A stretch of DNA of 64,000 bases from positions 270,019,687 to 270,083,686 of the forward strand of contig NC_061510.1 of the NCBI RefSeq assembly GCF_022539505.1, read 5' to 3'. Below, piece by piece: positions 42,945 through 55,018 of the stretch. The notes below the pieces were generated by a model. It was not told the DNA's origin and made no database searches. It saw nothing but the letters and a program-made list of their open reading frames with translations. A program made the translations under genes and the position numbers. Numbering within the stretch: position 1 is the stretch's first letter; each line of letters opens with the position of its first letter. Source of the stretch: Lolium rigidum. Its lineage: Eukaryota; Streptophyta; Magnoliopsida; Poales; Poaceae.

Positions 42945-43302
42945 ATTAGCACACACCTAACTGCACAGCAGTTCCAATTTCAAGCAATGCACAGCAGTTC
43001 AATTCGATTTTGTGAACTGATGAAGAAGAACAGATCGAGAGGGGAGAGATGAGAGGGGTGCAGACCGGGAGATGCGGAGGGGCTCGTCGTGGGAGAGGGC
43101 CGGGGCTCGTCCTGGAGAGGGCGAGGGCGAGGGGCTCGTCGTCGGCGAGGGCGAGGGGCTCGTCGTCGGCGAGCCAGATGGACAGCACATCCCTTGCTCG
43201 GACGCAGCGCTGGCACACCCAACACCACCGTCACCTCGGATCACAGAGATCACTTATGTGAACTGACGAAGAAGAACAGATCGAGAGGGGAGAGATGAGA
43301 GG
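42945..43302. repeat. Direct repeats running into the assembly gap
   Basis: tgaactgatgaagaagaaca... at about 43013 and tgaactgacgaagaagaaca... at about 43259 are copies of the same block (at least 44 bp with one or two differences) 245 bp apart, the second ending at the N run. Between them, gaggggctcgtcgtcggcga units repeat. The array continues into the gap, which probably is why assembly failed. Overlapping open frames here are repeat artefacts. Confidence 0.7.
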
Positions 43303-43402
43303 NNNNNNNNNNNNNNNNNNNNNNNNNNNNNNNNNNNNNNNNNNNNNNNNNNNNNNNNNNNNNNNNNNNNNNNNNNNNNNNNNNNNNNNNNNNNNNNNNN
43401 NN
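43303..43402. other. Assembly gap of 100 N
   Basis: Exactly 100 N. CACTA sequence on the left and reversed family-2 retrotransposon on the right do not belong together, so one or more element ends are hidden or missing here. Confidence 0.95.
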
Positions 43403-45406
43403 CTGACTCAACAATAAAAGTAAAAGAATGGTCCTTCAAAGAGGAAAGCATCGATTGCTATATTTGTGCTAGAGCTTTGGTTTTGAAAACATGAAGAGAG
43501 CATAAAAGTAAAATTTTGAGAGGTGTTTGTTGTTGTCAACGAATGGTAGCGGGTACTCTAACCCCTTGCCAGACAAACCTTCAAAGAGCGGCTCCCATTT
43601 TATTTTATTTTTAGGTGGCACTCCTTCCAACCTTTCTTTCACAAACCATGGCTAACCGAATCCTCGGGTGCCTGCCAACAATCTCATACCATGAAGGAGT
43701 GCCTTTTTATTTTAGTTTTATTATGATGACACTCCTCCCCACCTTTGCTTTCTCAAGCCATGGCTAACCGAATCCTTCGGGTGCCGTCCAACAATCACAT
43801 ACCATGGAGGAGTGTCTATTTTTGTTAATTAATTTGGGACTGGGAATCCCATTGCCAGCTCTTTTTGCAAAATTATTGGATAAGCGGATGAAGCCACTAG
43901 TCCATTGGTGAAAGTTGCCCAACAAGATTGAAAGATAAACACCACATACTTCATCATGAGCTATAAAACATTGACACAAATAAGAGGTAATAACTTTTGA
44001 ATTTGTTTAAAGGTAGCACTCAAGCAATTTACTTTGGAATGGCGGAGAAATACCATGTAGTAGGTAGGTATGGTGGACACAAATGGCATAGTAGTTGGCT
44101 CAAGGATTTGGATGCATGAGAAGTATTCCCTCTCGATACAAGGTTTAGGCTAGCAAGGTTATTTGAAACAAACACAAGGATGAACCGGTGCAGCAAAACT
44201 CACATAAAAGACATATTGTAAACATTATAAAACTCTACACCGTCCTCCTTGTTGTTCAAAACTCAATACTAGAAATTATCTAGACCTTAGAGAGACCAAT
44301 TATGCAAACCAAATTTTAGCATGCTCTATGTATTTCTTCATTAATAGGTGCAAAGCATATGATGCAAGAGCTTAAACATGAGCACAACAATTGCCAAGTA
44401 TCACATTATCCAAGACATTATAGCAATTACTACATGTAGCATTTTCCAATTCCAACCATATAACAATTCAACGAAGAAGAAACTTCGCCTTGAACATTAT
44501 GAGTAAAGCCTCAGGACATATTTGTCCATATGCAACAGCGGAGCGTGTCTCTCTCCCACACAAGCATTTATTCAAACAAAAACAGAAACAAAAACAAACA
44601 GACGCTCCAAGTAAAGTACATAAGATGTGACCGAATAAAAATATAGTTTCAAGAGAAGGAACTCGATACTTTGTCGATGAAGAAGGGGATGCCTTGGGCA
44701 TCCCCAAGCTTAGACGCTTGAGTCTTCTTAAAATATGCAGGGATGAACCACGGGGCATCCCCAAGCTTAGAGCTTTCACTCCTCTTGATCATAGTATATC
44801 ATACTCCTCTCTTGACCCTTGAAAACTTCCTTCACACCAAACTTCAAGCAAACTCATTAGAGGGTTAGTGCATAATCAAAAATTCACATGTTCAGAGGTG
44901 AAACAATCATTCTTAACACTTCTGGACATTGCACATAACTTCTGAAAGTTAATGGAACAAAGAAACTCATTCAACTTAACAAAAGCGGCAATGCGAAATA
45001 AAAGGCAGAATCTGTCAAAAACGAACGGTCCGTAAAGACGAATTTTAAAATGGCACCAGACTTGCTCAAACGGAAAAACTCAAAACTAATGAAAGTTGCG
45101 TACATATCTGAGGATCACGCTCGTAAATTGGCAGATTTTTTAGAATTTTCTACAGAGACTTGTGCCCAGATTCGTGACAGACAGCAATGCTGTTTCTGCG
45201 CAGCGATCCCAAATATAACATCAACTTTAGCATAGAAACTTTACTTGGCACAACAATGCAACAAAACTAAGATAAGGAGAGGTTGCTACAGTAGTAAACA
45301 ACTTCCAAGACACAAATATAAAACAAAGTGCTGTAGTAAAAAAAACACATGGGTTATCTCCCAAGAAGTTCTTTCTTTATAGCCATTAAGATGGGCTCGA
45401 CGAGTT

Positions 45407-46116
45407 TTAATGATGCACTCGCAAGAAATAGTAGTTGAAGCAAAAGAGAGCATCAAGAGGCAAATTCAAAACACATTTAAGTCTAACATGCTTCCTATGA
45501 AAAGGAATCTTGTAAATAAACAAGTTCATGAAGAGCAAAGTAACAAGCATAGGAAGATAAAACAAGTGTAGCTTCAAAAATTTCAGCACATAGAAAGGTG
45601 TTTTAGTAACATGAAAATTTTTACAACCATATTTTCCTCTCTCATAATAACTTTCAGTAGCATCGTGAGCAAACTCAACAATATAACTATCACATAAAGC
45701 ATTCTTATCATGAGTCTCATGCATAAAATAATTACTACTCCCAACATAAGCATAGTCATTCTTATTAATTGTAGTGGGAGCAAATTCAACAAAGTAGCTA
45801 TCAAATATAGGAGGTATATTGTAATCATAATCAAATTTATCCTCCATAACAGTGGTAACAAAAGACTACTATCATTATAATCATCATAAATGGGAGGCAA
45901 AGTATCATCAAAGTAAATTTTCTCCTCAATGCTTGGGGGACTAAAAATATCATGCTCATCAAAGCCAGCTTCCCCAAGCTTAGAATTTTCCATAGCATTA
46001 GCAGCAATAGTGTTCAAAGCGTTCATATTAATATGTTCCATGGGTTTTTTAATTTTCGCATCAAACCATCCATGTCTTAAATCAGGAAATAGAATAAGAA
46101 GCTCATTGTTGTCCAT
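45407..46116 (-). pseudogene. Family-2 ORF, frameshifted copy
   Basis: The first part (from 46116, MDNNELLILFP) aligns with the intact ORF at 52481-53227 through KKPME, MNALNTI.ANAMENSKLGE, FDEHDIFSPP and IYFDDTLPPIYDDY; after SSLLLP a single-base loss in a CC run near 45850 shifts the frame and the remainder (MEDKFDYDYNIPPIFDSYF ... hydrophobic C-terminus) continues in the frame 45847-45407. The N-terminal 30 residues differ more than the rest. Function unknown. Confidence 0.7.
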
Positions 46117-46279
46117 TATGCCTAACTAGTGTAAACAAGAAACCAAATGTCGCAATTGCAGAGTCTAAAGGAAATAGCTTCGAGCACACACACAATGGCG
46201 CCAGAAAGTATCGTTACCTGGAACCGAAGTATGAGTGCCTTTTACCTTTCCTCCCCGACAACGGCGCCGGAAAAGTGCT

Positions 46280-48021
46280 TGATGTCTACGGGTGCTTCTA
46301 TTCTTGTAGACGGTGTTGGGCCTCCAAGAGCAGAGGTTTGTAGAACAGCAAGCAAGTTTCCCTTAAGTGGATCACCCAAGGTTTATCGAACTCATGGAGG
46401 AAGAGGTCAAAGATATCCCTCTCATGCAACCCTGCAACCACAAAGCAAGAAGTCTCTTGTGTCCCCAACACACCTAATAGGTGCACTAGTTCGGCGAAGA
46501 GATAGTGAAATACAAGTGGTATGAATGAATATGAGCAGTAGTACGGCGCAGAAAATAGCTTATCGAGCGTGCAGTTGATGGTAGTAATATTGTAGGAAGT
46601 AAACAAGCGATAGTAACGCAGCAGTAGTAACGCAAGAAAACGAGAAACAAGCAGCGATAGCGATATTTAGGAACAAGGCCTAGGGAATAGACTTTCACTA
46701 GTGGACACTCTCAACATTGATCACATAACAGAATAGATAAATGCATACTCTACACTCTCTTGTTGGATGATAAACACATTGCGTAGGGATTACACGAACC
46801 CTCAATGCCTGGAGTTAACAAGCTCCACAATTCAATGTTCATATTTAAATAACCTTAGAGTGCAAGAAAGATCGATACGACTAAACCAAGTACTAACATA
46901 GCATGCACACTGTCACCTTCATGCTTATGTAGGAGGAATAATACACATCAATAATATCATAGCAATAGTTAACTTCGCAATCTACAAGAGATCATGATCA
47001 TAGCATAAACCAAGTACTAACACGAGTGCACACACTGTCACCATTACACCGTGTAGGAGGAATAAAACTACTTTAATAACATTGCTAGAGTAGCACATAG
47101 ATAAATTGTGATACAAAACACATTGCAATCATAAAGAGATATAAATAAGCACTTCACTATGCCATTCATAACAGTGAATAAGTATTCCGTGAAATATAGC
47201 CTAAGAGACCCACACGGTGCACACACTTGTCACCTTTACACACGTGGGACAAGGAGTCTCCGGGAGATCACATAAGTAAAACTCACTTGACTAGCATAAT
47301 GACATCTAGATTACAAGCATCATCATATGAATCTCAATCATGTAAGGCAGCTCATGAGATTATTGTATTGAAGTACATAGGAGAGAGATGAACCACATAG
47401 CTACCGGTACAGCCCCGAGCCTCGATGGAGAACTACTCCCTCCTCATGGGAGCAGCAGCGGTGATGAAGATGGCGGTGGAGATGGCAGCGGTGTCGATGG
47501 AGAAGCCTTCCGGGGGCACTTGCCCGTCCGGCAGGGTGCCGGAACAGAGACTCCTGTCCCCCAGATCTTGGCTTCGCGATGGCGGCGGCTCTGGAAGATT
47601 TCGCGTACCGTGGCTTTTTCCGTAAGGGTTTTTAGGTCAGGACCTTTAAATAGGCGAAAGGGGAGCCTCGGAGGGGCACCAGGGTGCTCTCACCACCAGG
47701 TGGCGCGGCCAGGCCCTGGCCCGCGCCCAGGTGTGGTGTGGGGCCCCCCTGGCCCATCTCTGGCCCCTCTTCGGTGATCCGGAAGCTTCCGGGAAAAATA
47801 GGAACCCGGGCGGTGATTTCGTCCAATTCCGAGAATATTTCGTTACTAGGATTTCTGAAACCAAAAACAGCGAGAAAACAGAATTGGCACTTCGGCATCT
47901 TGTTAATAGGTTAGTTCCAGAAAATGCGTAAATACGACATATAATGTGCATAAAACATGTAGGTATCATCAATAAAGTAGCATGGAACATAAGAAATTAT
48001 CGATACGTCAGAGACGTATCA
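46280..48021 (-). repeat. 5' LTR of the reversed family-2 element
   Basis: 1742 bp; minus-strand start TGATACGTCTCTGACGTATC at 48021 and end GTAGACATCA at 46280. Similar in length and sequence to the LTRs at 50570-52315 and 55667-57406. Frames inside are shadows. Confidence 0.8.
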
Positions 48022-49469
48022 AACAACAAGGAAGAAAGTGTAGAGTCTTATAATGCTTGCAATATATTCTTGTGTAAGTTTTCCTGTACCTGTTCATACT
48101 TGTGTTTGCTTCAAACAACCTTGCTATCCCAAACCTTGTACTGAGAGGAAATGCTTCTCGTGCATCCAAACACCTTGAGCCAAAACCCATGCCATTTGTG
48201 TCCACCATATCTACCTACTATGTGGTATTTTTCTGCCATTCCAAAGTAAATTACTTGAGTGCTACCTTTAAAATTTCATTCCTTTATCTTTGCAATATAT
48301 AGCTCATGGGACAAATAGCTTAAAAACTATTGTGGTGATGGATATGTAGTTATGTGTCTTAATTCTTATAAGTTGCTTGTTGAGGGGTAACCATGTTTCT
48401 GGGGACGCCATCAAATTTTTATCTTTGTTGGATATCATGTGAGATGCTATGCATGTTCGTCTTGTCTGAAGTAAGTGCGATTTCATGATCAAATGGTTTG
48501 AGTATGCATATGTTAGAGAAGAACATTGGGCCGCTAACTAAAGCCATGTATCATGGTGGAAGTTTCAGTTTGGACATACAACCTCAATCTCTTATGAGAA
48601 TATTATTTATTGTTGAATGCTTAAGCATTAAAAGAGGAGTCCATTATCTGTTGTCTATGTTGTCCCGATATGGATGTCTAAGTTGAGAATAATCAAAAGC
48701 GAGAAATCCAATGCGTGCTTTCTCCTTAGACATTTGTACAGGCGGCATAGAGGTACCCCTTTGTGACACTTGGTTGAAACATATGTTATGTGATGATAAT
48801 CCATGTTATCCGAGCTGATTAGGACAAGGTGCGAGCACTATTAGTACTCTATGCATGAGACATGCAACTTGTAGGAAGTATTATGCATAGCACATATGAA
48901 TTATTACTACCGTTGACAAAATTGTTTCTATGTTTTCAAAACAAAAGCTCTAGCACAAAAATAGAATCCATGCTTCCCTCTGTGAAGGGCCATTCTTTTA
49001 CTTTATTGTTGAGTCAGTTTACCCACTTCTTTCTATCTTAGAAGCAAACACTTGTGTTAACTGTGTGCATTGATTCTTACATGTTTACTTATTGCACCTG
49101 TTATATTACTCTATGTTGACAAATATCCATGAGATATACATGTTAGAAGTTGAAAGCAACCGCTGAAACTTAATCATCCTTTGTGTTGCTTCAATGCATT
49201 CTACTTAGAATTTCTTGCTTATGAGTTAGCTCTTATGCAACTCTTATTGATGCTTGTCTTGAAAGTACTATTCATGAAAAGTTTTGCTATATGATTCATT
49301 TGTTTAGTCATTATCTTTGTTAGCAATCTTTTGTTCAGATCACTCCATTCATCTCATATGCTTTACAATAATGTTGATCAAGATTATGTTGGTAGCATGT
49401 CACTTCAGAAATTATTTGTGTTATCGTTTACCTACTCGAGGACGAGTAGGAACTAAGCTTGGGGATGCT
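48022..49469 (+). mobile_element. Internal 3' region of a second family-1 element
   Basis: This matches 32196-33647 of the complete family-1 element (same untranslated region, ending ctaagcttggggatgct before the LTR). Its 5' part with gag is displaced beyond the reversed family-2 insertion and the gap. Frames are not coding. Confidence 0.8.
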
Positions 49470-50569
49470 TGATACGTCTCAAACGTATCTATAATTTCTT
49501 ATGTTCCATGCTACTTTTATGACAATACTTGAATGTTTTATACATACTTTACAGACATTATTATACATTTTCCGGCACTAACCTATTAACAAGATGCCGA
49601 AGCGCCGCTTGCTGTTTTCTCGCTGTTTTTGGTTTCGTAAATCCTAGTAAGGAAATATTCTCGGAATTGGACGAAATCAACGCCCAGGGTCCTATTTTTC
49701 CACGAAGCTTCCAGAAGACCGAAGAGTACACGAAGTGGGGCCACGAGGTGGCCAGACAACAGGGTGGCGCGGCCCAGGCCCTGGCCGCGCCGGCCTGTGG
49801 TCTGGGCCCCTCGTGGCGCCTCCTGACCTGCCCTTCCGCCTACAAATAGCCTTCGTCGCGAAACCCCCTGTATCGAGAGCCACGATATGGAAAACCTTCC
49901 AGAGACGCCGCCGCCGCGAATCCCATCTCGGGGGATTCAGGAGATCGCCTCCGGCACCCTGCCGGAGAGGGGAATCATCACCGGAGGGGCTCTACATCAT
50001 CATGCCCGCCTCCGCATTGATGCGTGAGTAGTTCATCCTTGGACTATGGGTCCATAGCAGATAGCTAGATGGTTGTCTTCTCCGCATGTGCTATCATTGT
50101 TTAGATTTTGTGAGCTGCCTAACATGATCAAGATCATCTATTTGTAATGCTACATGTTGTGTTTGGCGGGATCCGATGAATATAGAATATTATGTCAAGT
50201 TGATTATCAATCTATCATATATGTGTTGTTTATTTTCTTGCATGCTCTCCGTTGCTAGTAGAGGCTCCGGCCAAGTTGATACTTGTAACTCCAAGAGGGA
50301 GTAATTATGCTCGATAGTGGGTTCATGCCTCCATTGAATCGGGATCGTGATGAGTAGGTTCTAAGGTTGTGGATGTGCTCGTTGCTACTAGGGATAAAAC
50401 ATTGATGCTTTGTCTAAGGATATTTGTGTTGATTACATTACGCACCATACTTAATGCAATTATCTGTTGTTTACAACTTAATATTGGAAGGGGTTCGGAT
50501 GATAACCTGAAGGTGGATTATTTAGGCATAGATGCATGCTGGATAGCGGTCTATGTACTTTGTCGTAAT
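49470..50569 (+). repeat. 3' LTR of the second family-1 element, first part
   Basis: From TGATACGTCTCAAACGTATC to tttgtcgtaat, where the family-2 element is inserted. It continues at 57412. Confidence 0.85.
50565..50569. repeat. Left target duplication of the family-2 element
   Basis: GTAAT, repeated at 57407-57411. Confidence 0.85.
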
Positions 50570-52315
50570 TGATACGTCTCCAACGTATCGATAATTTCTT
50601 ATGTTCCATGCCACATTATTGATGATACCTACATGTTTTATGCACATTATATGTCATATTCATGCATTTTCTGGAACTAACCTATTAACAAGATGCCGAA
50701 GTGCCAGCTCTCGTTTTCTGCTGTTTTTGGTTTCGTAAATCCTAGTAACGAAATATTCTCGGAATTGGACGAAATCAACGCCCAGTGTTCCTATTTTTCC
50801 CGGAAGCATCCGAACACACGAGAACCGCCGAGAGGGGGCCACGAGGCCCACCAGACCACAGGCCGGCGCGGCAGGGGGGCCCGCGCCACCCTATGGTGTG
50901 GGCACCCCTTCGACCCTCCTGCGCCGCCTCTTCGCCTATTTAAAGCCCCTGCATCGAAAACCCTTACGGAGGAAGCCACGATACGCGAAACCTTCCAGAG
51001 CCGCCGCCATCGCGAAGCCAAGATCTGGGGGACAGGAGTCTCTGTTCCGGCACCCTGCCGGAGCGGGGAAGTGCCCCCGGAAGGCTTCTCCATCGACACC
51101 GCTGCCATCTCCACCGCCATCTTCATCAACGCTGCTGCTCCCATGAGGAGGGAGTAGTTCTCCATTGAGGCTCGGGGCTGTACCGGTAGCTATGTGGTTC
51201 ATCTCTCTTCTATGTACTTCAATACAATAATCTCATGAGCTGCCTTACATGATTGAGATTCATATGATGATGCTTGTAATCTAGATGTCATTATGCTAGT
51301 CAAGTGGGTTTTACTTATGTGATCTCCGGAGACTCCTTGTCCCACGTGTGTAAAGGTGACAAGTGTGTGCACCGTGTGGGTCTCTTAGGCTATATTTCAC
51401 AGAATACTTATTCACCGTTATGAATGGCGTAGTGAAGTGCTTATTTATATCCCTTTATGATTGCAATGTGTTTTGTATCACTATTTATCTATGTGCTACT
51501 CATGTGATGTTATTAAAGTAGTCTATTCCTCCCTGCATGGTGTAATGGTGACAAGTGTGTGCATCGTGTAGTTCTTGTCGTAGATTATGATCATGATCTC
51601 TTGTAGATTGTGGAGTTAATTGTCATTATGATAGTATTGATGTGATCTATGCCTCCTTCGTAGTGTGATGGTGACAAGTGTGCATGCTATGTTAGTACTT
51701 GGTTTATTTTGCAAAGATCTATTATACTCTAAGGTTACTTAAACATGAATATCGAATGTTGTGGCGCTTGTTAACTCCGGCATTGAGGGTTCGTGTAATC
51801 CTACACAATTAGTGGTGTTCATTATCAAACAAGAGTATATGTAGCACAAAGGAAAGAGAACTTATTTATTATGTGATCAATGTTGAGAGTGTCCACTAGT
51901 GAAAGTCTAATCCCTAGGCCTTGTTCCTAAATATCGCTATCGCGCTTGTTCTTGTTTCATTGCGTTACTACTGCGAGTTACTACCGCTTGTTTACTTCCC
52001 GCAATATTACTACCATCAACTCGCACGCCGACGAGCTATTTTCCGCGCCCGTACTACTGCTCATACTTATTCATACCACCTGTATTTCACTATCTCTTCG
52101 CCGAACTAGTGCACCTATTAGGTGTGTTGGGGACACAAGAGACTTCTTGCTTTGTGGTTGCAGGGTTGCATGAGAGGGATATCTTTGACCTCTTCCTCCC
52201 CGAGTTCGATAAACCTTGGGTAATCCACTTAAGGGAAACTTGCTGCTGTTCTACAAACGTCCGCTCTTGGAGGCCCAACACTCGTCTACAAGAATAGAAG
52301 CACCCGTAGACATCA
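50570..52315 (+). repeat. 5' LTR of the family-2 element
   Basis: TGATACGTCTCCAACGTATC to GTAGACATCA. A GC-rich block with tatttaaag (about 50937, TATA-like) is the likely promoter region. Confidence 0.85.
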
Positions 52316-52325
52316 AGCACTTTTC

Positions 52326-52343
52326 CGGCGCCGTTGCCGGGGA
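52326..52343 (+). other. Primer-binding site of the family-2 element
   Basis: CGGCGCCGTTGCCGGGGA, ten bases after the LTR, matches the tRNA-Asp complement except for the first base. Confidence 0.75.
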
Positions 52344-52480
52344 GGAAAGGTAAAAGGCACTCATACTTCGGTTCCGGTACTAAGCTACTTTTCCGGCGCC
52401 ATTGTGTGTGTGCTCGAAGCTATTTCCTTTAGACTCTGCAATTGCGACATTTGGTTTCTTGTTTACACTAGTTGGGCATA

Positions 52481-53227
52481 ATGGAAAACAACAAAAATAT
52501 GAGAGATCTTTATGAACTTTATCTTGAATTAGGACATGATGTGTTTGAAGAAAGAATTAAGAAACCCATGGAACTTTATATGCATGCTAATGGGAATGTT
52601 ATTACTATGAATGCTTTGAACACCATTGTTGCTAATGCTATGGAAAATTCTAAGCTTGGGGAGGTCGGTTTTGATGAGCATGATATTTTTAGTCCCCCAA
52701 GAATTGAGGAGAAAATTTACTTTGATGATACTTTGCCTCCCATTTATGATGATTATAATGATAGTAGTCTTTTGTTACCACCTGTTATGGAGGATAAATT
52801 TGATTATGATTACAATATACCTCCTATATTTGATAGCTACTTTGTTGAATTTACTCCCACTACAACTAATAAAATTGATTATGCTTATGTTGGGAGTAGT
52901 AATTATTTTATGCATGAGACTCATGATAAGAATGCTTTATGTGATAGTTATATTGTTGAGTTTGCTCATGATGCTACTGAAAGTTATTATGAGAGAGGAA
53001 AATATGGTTGTAAAAATTTTCATGTTACTAAAACACCTCTCTATGTGCTGAAATTTTTGAAGCTACACTTGTTTTATCTTCCTATGCTTGTTACTTTTCT
53101 CTTCTTGAACTTGTTTATTTACAAGATTCCTATGCATAGGAAGCATGTTAGACTTAAACGTGTTTTGAATTTGCCTCTTGATGCTCTCTTTTGCTTCAAC
53201 TTCTATTTCTTGCAAGTGCATCATTAA
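52481..53227 (+). CDS. Family-2 element ORF, 248 residues, acidic N-terminus and hydrophobic C-terminal segment
   Basis: ATG at 52481 (MENNKNMRDLYELYLELGHD), stop at 53225-53227. The N-terminal half has KKPMELYMHANG, MNALNTIVANAMENSKLGE and a strongly acidic, Tyr/Asp-rich middle (FDDTLPPIYDDYNDS; PPVMEDKFDYDYN). Residues about 195-216 (LHLFYLPMLVTFLFLNLFIY) form a membrane-segment-like stretch followed by a basic patch (MHRKHVRLKR). There is no zinc knuckle, protease or polymerase motif. It is the only ORF of a recently moved element, and a frameshifted relative is at 45407-46116. It could be a gag-derived or envelope-like remnant or an element-specific protein; I cannot decide, and translation is unproven. 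Confidence 0.6.
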   Translation: MENNKNMRDLYELYLELGHDVFEERIKKPMELYMHANGNVITMNALNTIVANAMENSKLGEVGFDEHDIFSPPRIEEKIYFDDTLPPIYDDYNDSSLLLPPVMEDKFDYDYNIPPIFDSYFVEFTPTTTNKIDYAYVGSSNYFMHETHDKNALCDSYIVEFAHDATESYYERGKYGCKNFHVTKTPLYVLKFLKLHLFYLPMLVTFLFLNLFIYKIPMHRKHVRLKRVLNLPLDALFCFNFYFLQVHH

Positions 53228-53920
53228 AACTGCTGAGCCCATCTTAATGGCTATAAAGAAAGAACTTCTTGGGAGATAACCCATGTGTTTTTTTACTACA
53301 GTACTTTGTTTTATATTTGTGTCTTAGAAGTTGTTTACTACTGTAGCAACCTCTCCTTATCATGTTTTTGTGCCAAGTAAAGTTTCTATGTTAAAGTTGA
53401 TGTTATATTTGGGATCGCTGCGCAGAAACAGCATTGCTGTCTGTCACGAATCTGGGCACAAGTCTCTGTAGAAAATTCGAAAAAATCTGCCAATTTACGA
53501 GCGTGATCCTCGGATATGTACGCAACTTTCATTAGTTTTGAGTTTTTCCGTTTGAGCAAGTCTGGTGCCATTTTAAAATTCATCTTTACGGACTGTTCTG
53601 TTTTTGACAGATTCTGCCTTTTATTTCGCATTGCCGCTTTTGTTAAGTTGAATGAGTTTCTTTGTTCCATTAACTTTCAGAAGTTTTGTGCAATGTCCAG
53701 AAGTGTTAAGAATGATTGTGTCACCTCTGAATGTGTGAATTATTAGATTGTGCACTAACCCTCTAATGAGTTTGCTTGAAGTTTGGTGTGAAGGAAGTTT
53801 TCAAGGGTCAAGAGAGGAGTATGATATACTATGATCAAGAGGAGTGAAAGCTCTAAGCTTGGGGATGCCCCGTGGTTCACCCCTGCATATTTTAAGAAGA
53901 CTCAAGCGTCTAAGCTTGGG

Positions 53921-53941
53921 GATGCCCAAGGCATCCCCTTC
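53921..53941 (+). other. GGGGATGCC hairpin in the family-2 3' region
   Basis: GGGGATGCC-caa-GGCATCCCC, a perfect 9-bp stem with 3-nt loop, preceded by ctaagctt; coordinates within one or two bases. The same hairpin is in the family-1 element (about 31749) and in the reversed family-2 copy (about 44690). Confidence 0.8.
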
Positions 53942-54818
53942 TTCATCGACAACATCATCGGGTTCCTCCCCTGAAACTATATTTTTATTCAAGTCACATC
54001 TTATGTACTTTACTTGGAGCGTCCGTGTGTGCTTTTATTTTTGTTTTGTTATTTTCATTCTCTGAATAAGTTCATCCTTGTGTGGGAGAGAGACACGCTC
54101 CGCTGGTTCGTATGAACACATGTGTTCTTAGCTCATAATATTCATGGCGAAGTTTCCTCTTCGTTAAATTGTTATATGGTTGGAATTGGAAAATGCTACA
54201 TGTAGTAATTGGTAAAATGTCTTGGATAATGTGATACTTGGCAATTGTTGTGCTCATGTTTAAGCTCTTTCATCATATACTTTGCACTCATTAATGAAGA
54301 AATATATAGAGCTTGCTAAAATTTGGTTTGCATAATTGGTCTCTCTAAAGTCTAGATAATTTCTAGTATTGAGTTCTGAACAACAAGGAAGGCGGTGTAG
54401 AGTCTTATAATGTTTACAATGTGTCTTTTATGTGAGTTTTGCTGCACCGGTTCATCCTTGAGTTTGCTTCAAATAACCTTGCTAGCCTAAACCTTGTATC
54501 GAGAGGGAATACTTCTCATGCATCCAAAATCCTTGAGCCAACTACTATGCCATTTGTGTCCACCATACCTACCTACTACATGGTATTTCTCCGCCATTCC
54601 AAAGTAAATTGCTTGAGTGCTACCTTTAAACAATTCAAAAGTTATTACCTCTTATTTGTGTCAATGTTTTATAGCTCATGAGGAATTATGTGGTGTTTAT
54701 CTTTCAACCTTGTTGGGCAACTTTCACCAATGGACTAGTGGCTTCATCCGCTTATCCAATAACTTTGCAAAAAGAGTCGGCAATGGGATTCCCAGTCCCA
54801 AATTAATTAACAAAAATA

Positions 54819-54907
54819 GACACTCCTCCATGGTATGTGATTGTTGGACGGCACCCGAAGGATTCGGTTAGCCATGGCTTGAGAAAGCAAAGGTGGGGAG
54901 GAGTGTC
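54819..54907 (+). other. Stem-loop 1 of the family-2 3' region
   Basis: Arms GACACTCCTCC (54819-54829) and GGAGGAGTGTC (54897-54907) are exact complements around a 67-nt loop containing gcacccgaaggattcggtta. The same structure is at 43728-43816 on the other strand. Confidence 0.75.
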
Positions 54908-54931
54908 ATCTAAATAAAACTAAAATAAAAA

Positions 54932-55018
54932 GGCACTCCTTCATGGTATGAGAAAGTTGGCAGGCACCCGAGGATTCGGTTAGCCATGGTTTGTGAAAGA
55001 AAGGTTGGAAGGAGTGCC
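54932..55018 (+). other. Stem-loop 2 of the family-2 3' region
   Basis: Arms GGCACTCCTTC (54932-54942) and GAAGGAGTGCC (55008-55018) are exact complements around a 65-nt loop similar to that of stem-loop 1. The two stems differ at two base pairs, both compensated. Counterpart at 43617-43703 on the other strand. Confidence 0.75.

Larger units (their letters stand above)
37288..43302 (-). mobile_element. CACTA (En/Spm) transposon, right end hidden by the gap
   Basis: The left end is CACTACAAGAAATCTGCC, the CACTA terminal repeat, followed by clustered ACGTCA/TGACGT words and several short tandem repeats, as in subterminal regions of this superfamily. A broken tnp2-type transposase is on the minus strand (39245-42921) and a GRF zinc-finger ORF on the plus strand (38144-38684). 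The expected complementary terminus TTTCTTGTAGTG was not found before the N run at 43303, so the right boundary is not known. The 3-bp target duplication cannot be tested. Confidence 0.75.
43403..48021 (-). mobile_element. Reversed family-2 LTR retrotransposon, 3' LTR lost in the gap
   Basis: On the minus strand: 5' LTR (48021-46280), primer site (near 46273-46255), a broken copy of the family-2 ORF (46116-45407) and a 2-kb untranslated region with the two paired stem-loops (43617-43816) and the GGGGATGCC hairpin (about 44690-44710). The 3' LTR would lie left of 43403. It was inserted into the internal region of a family-1 element, which resumes at 48022 with aacaacaagg. Confidence 0.8.
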
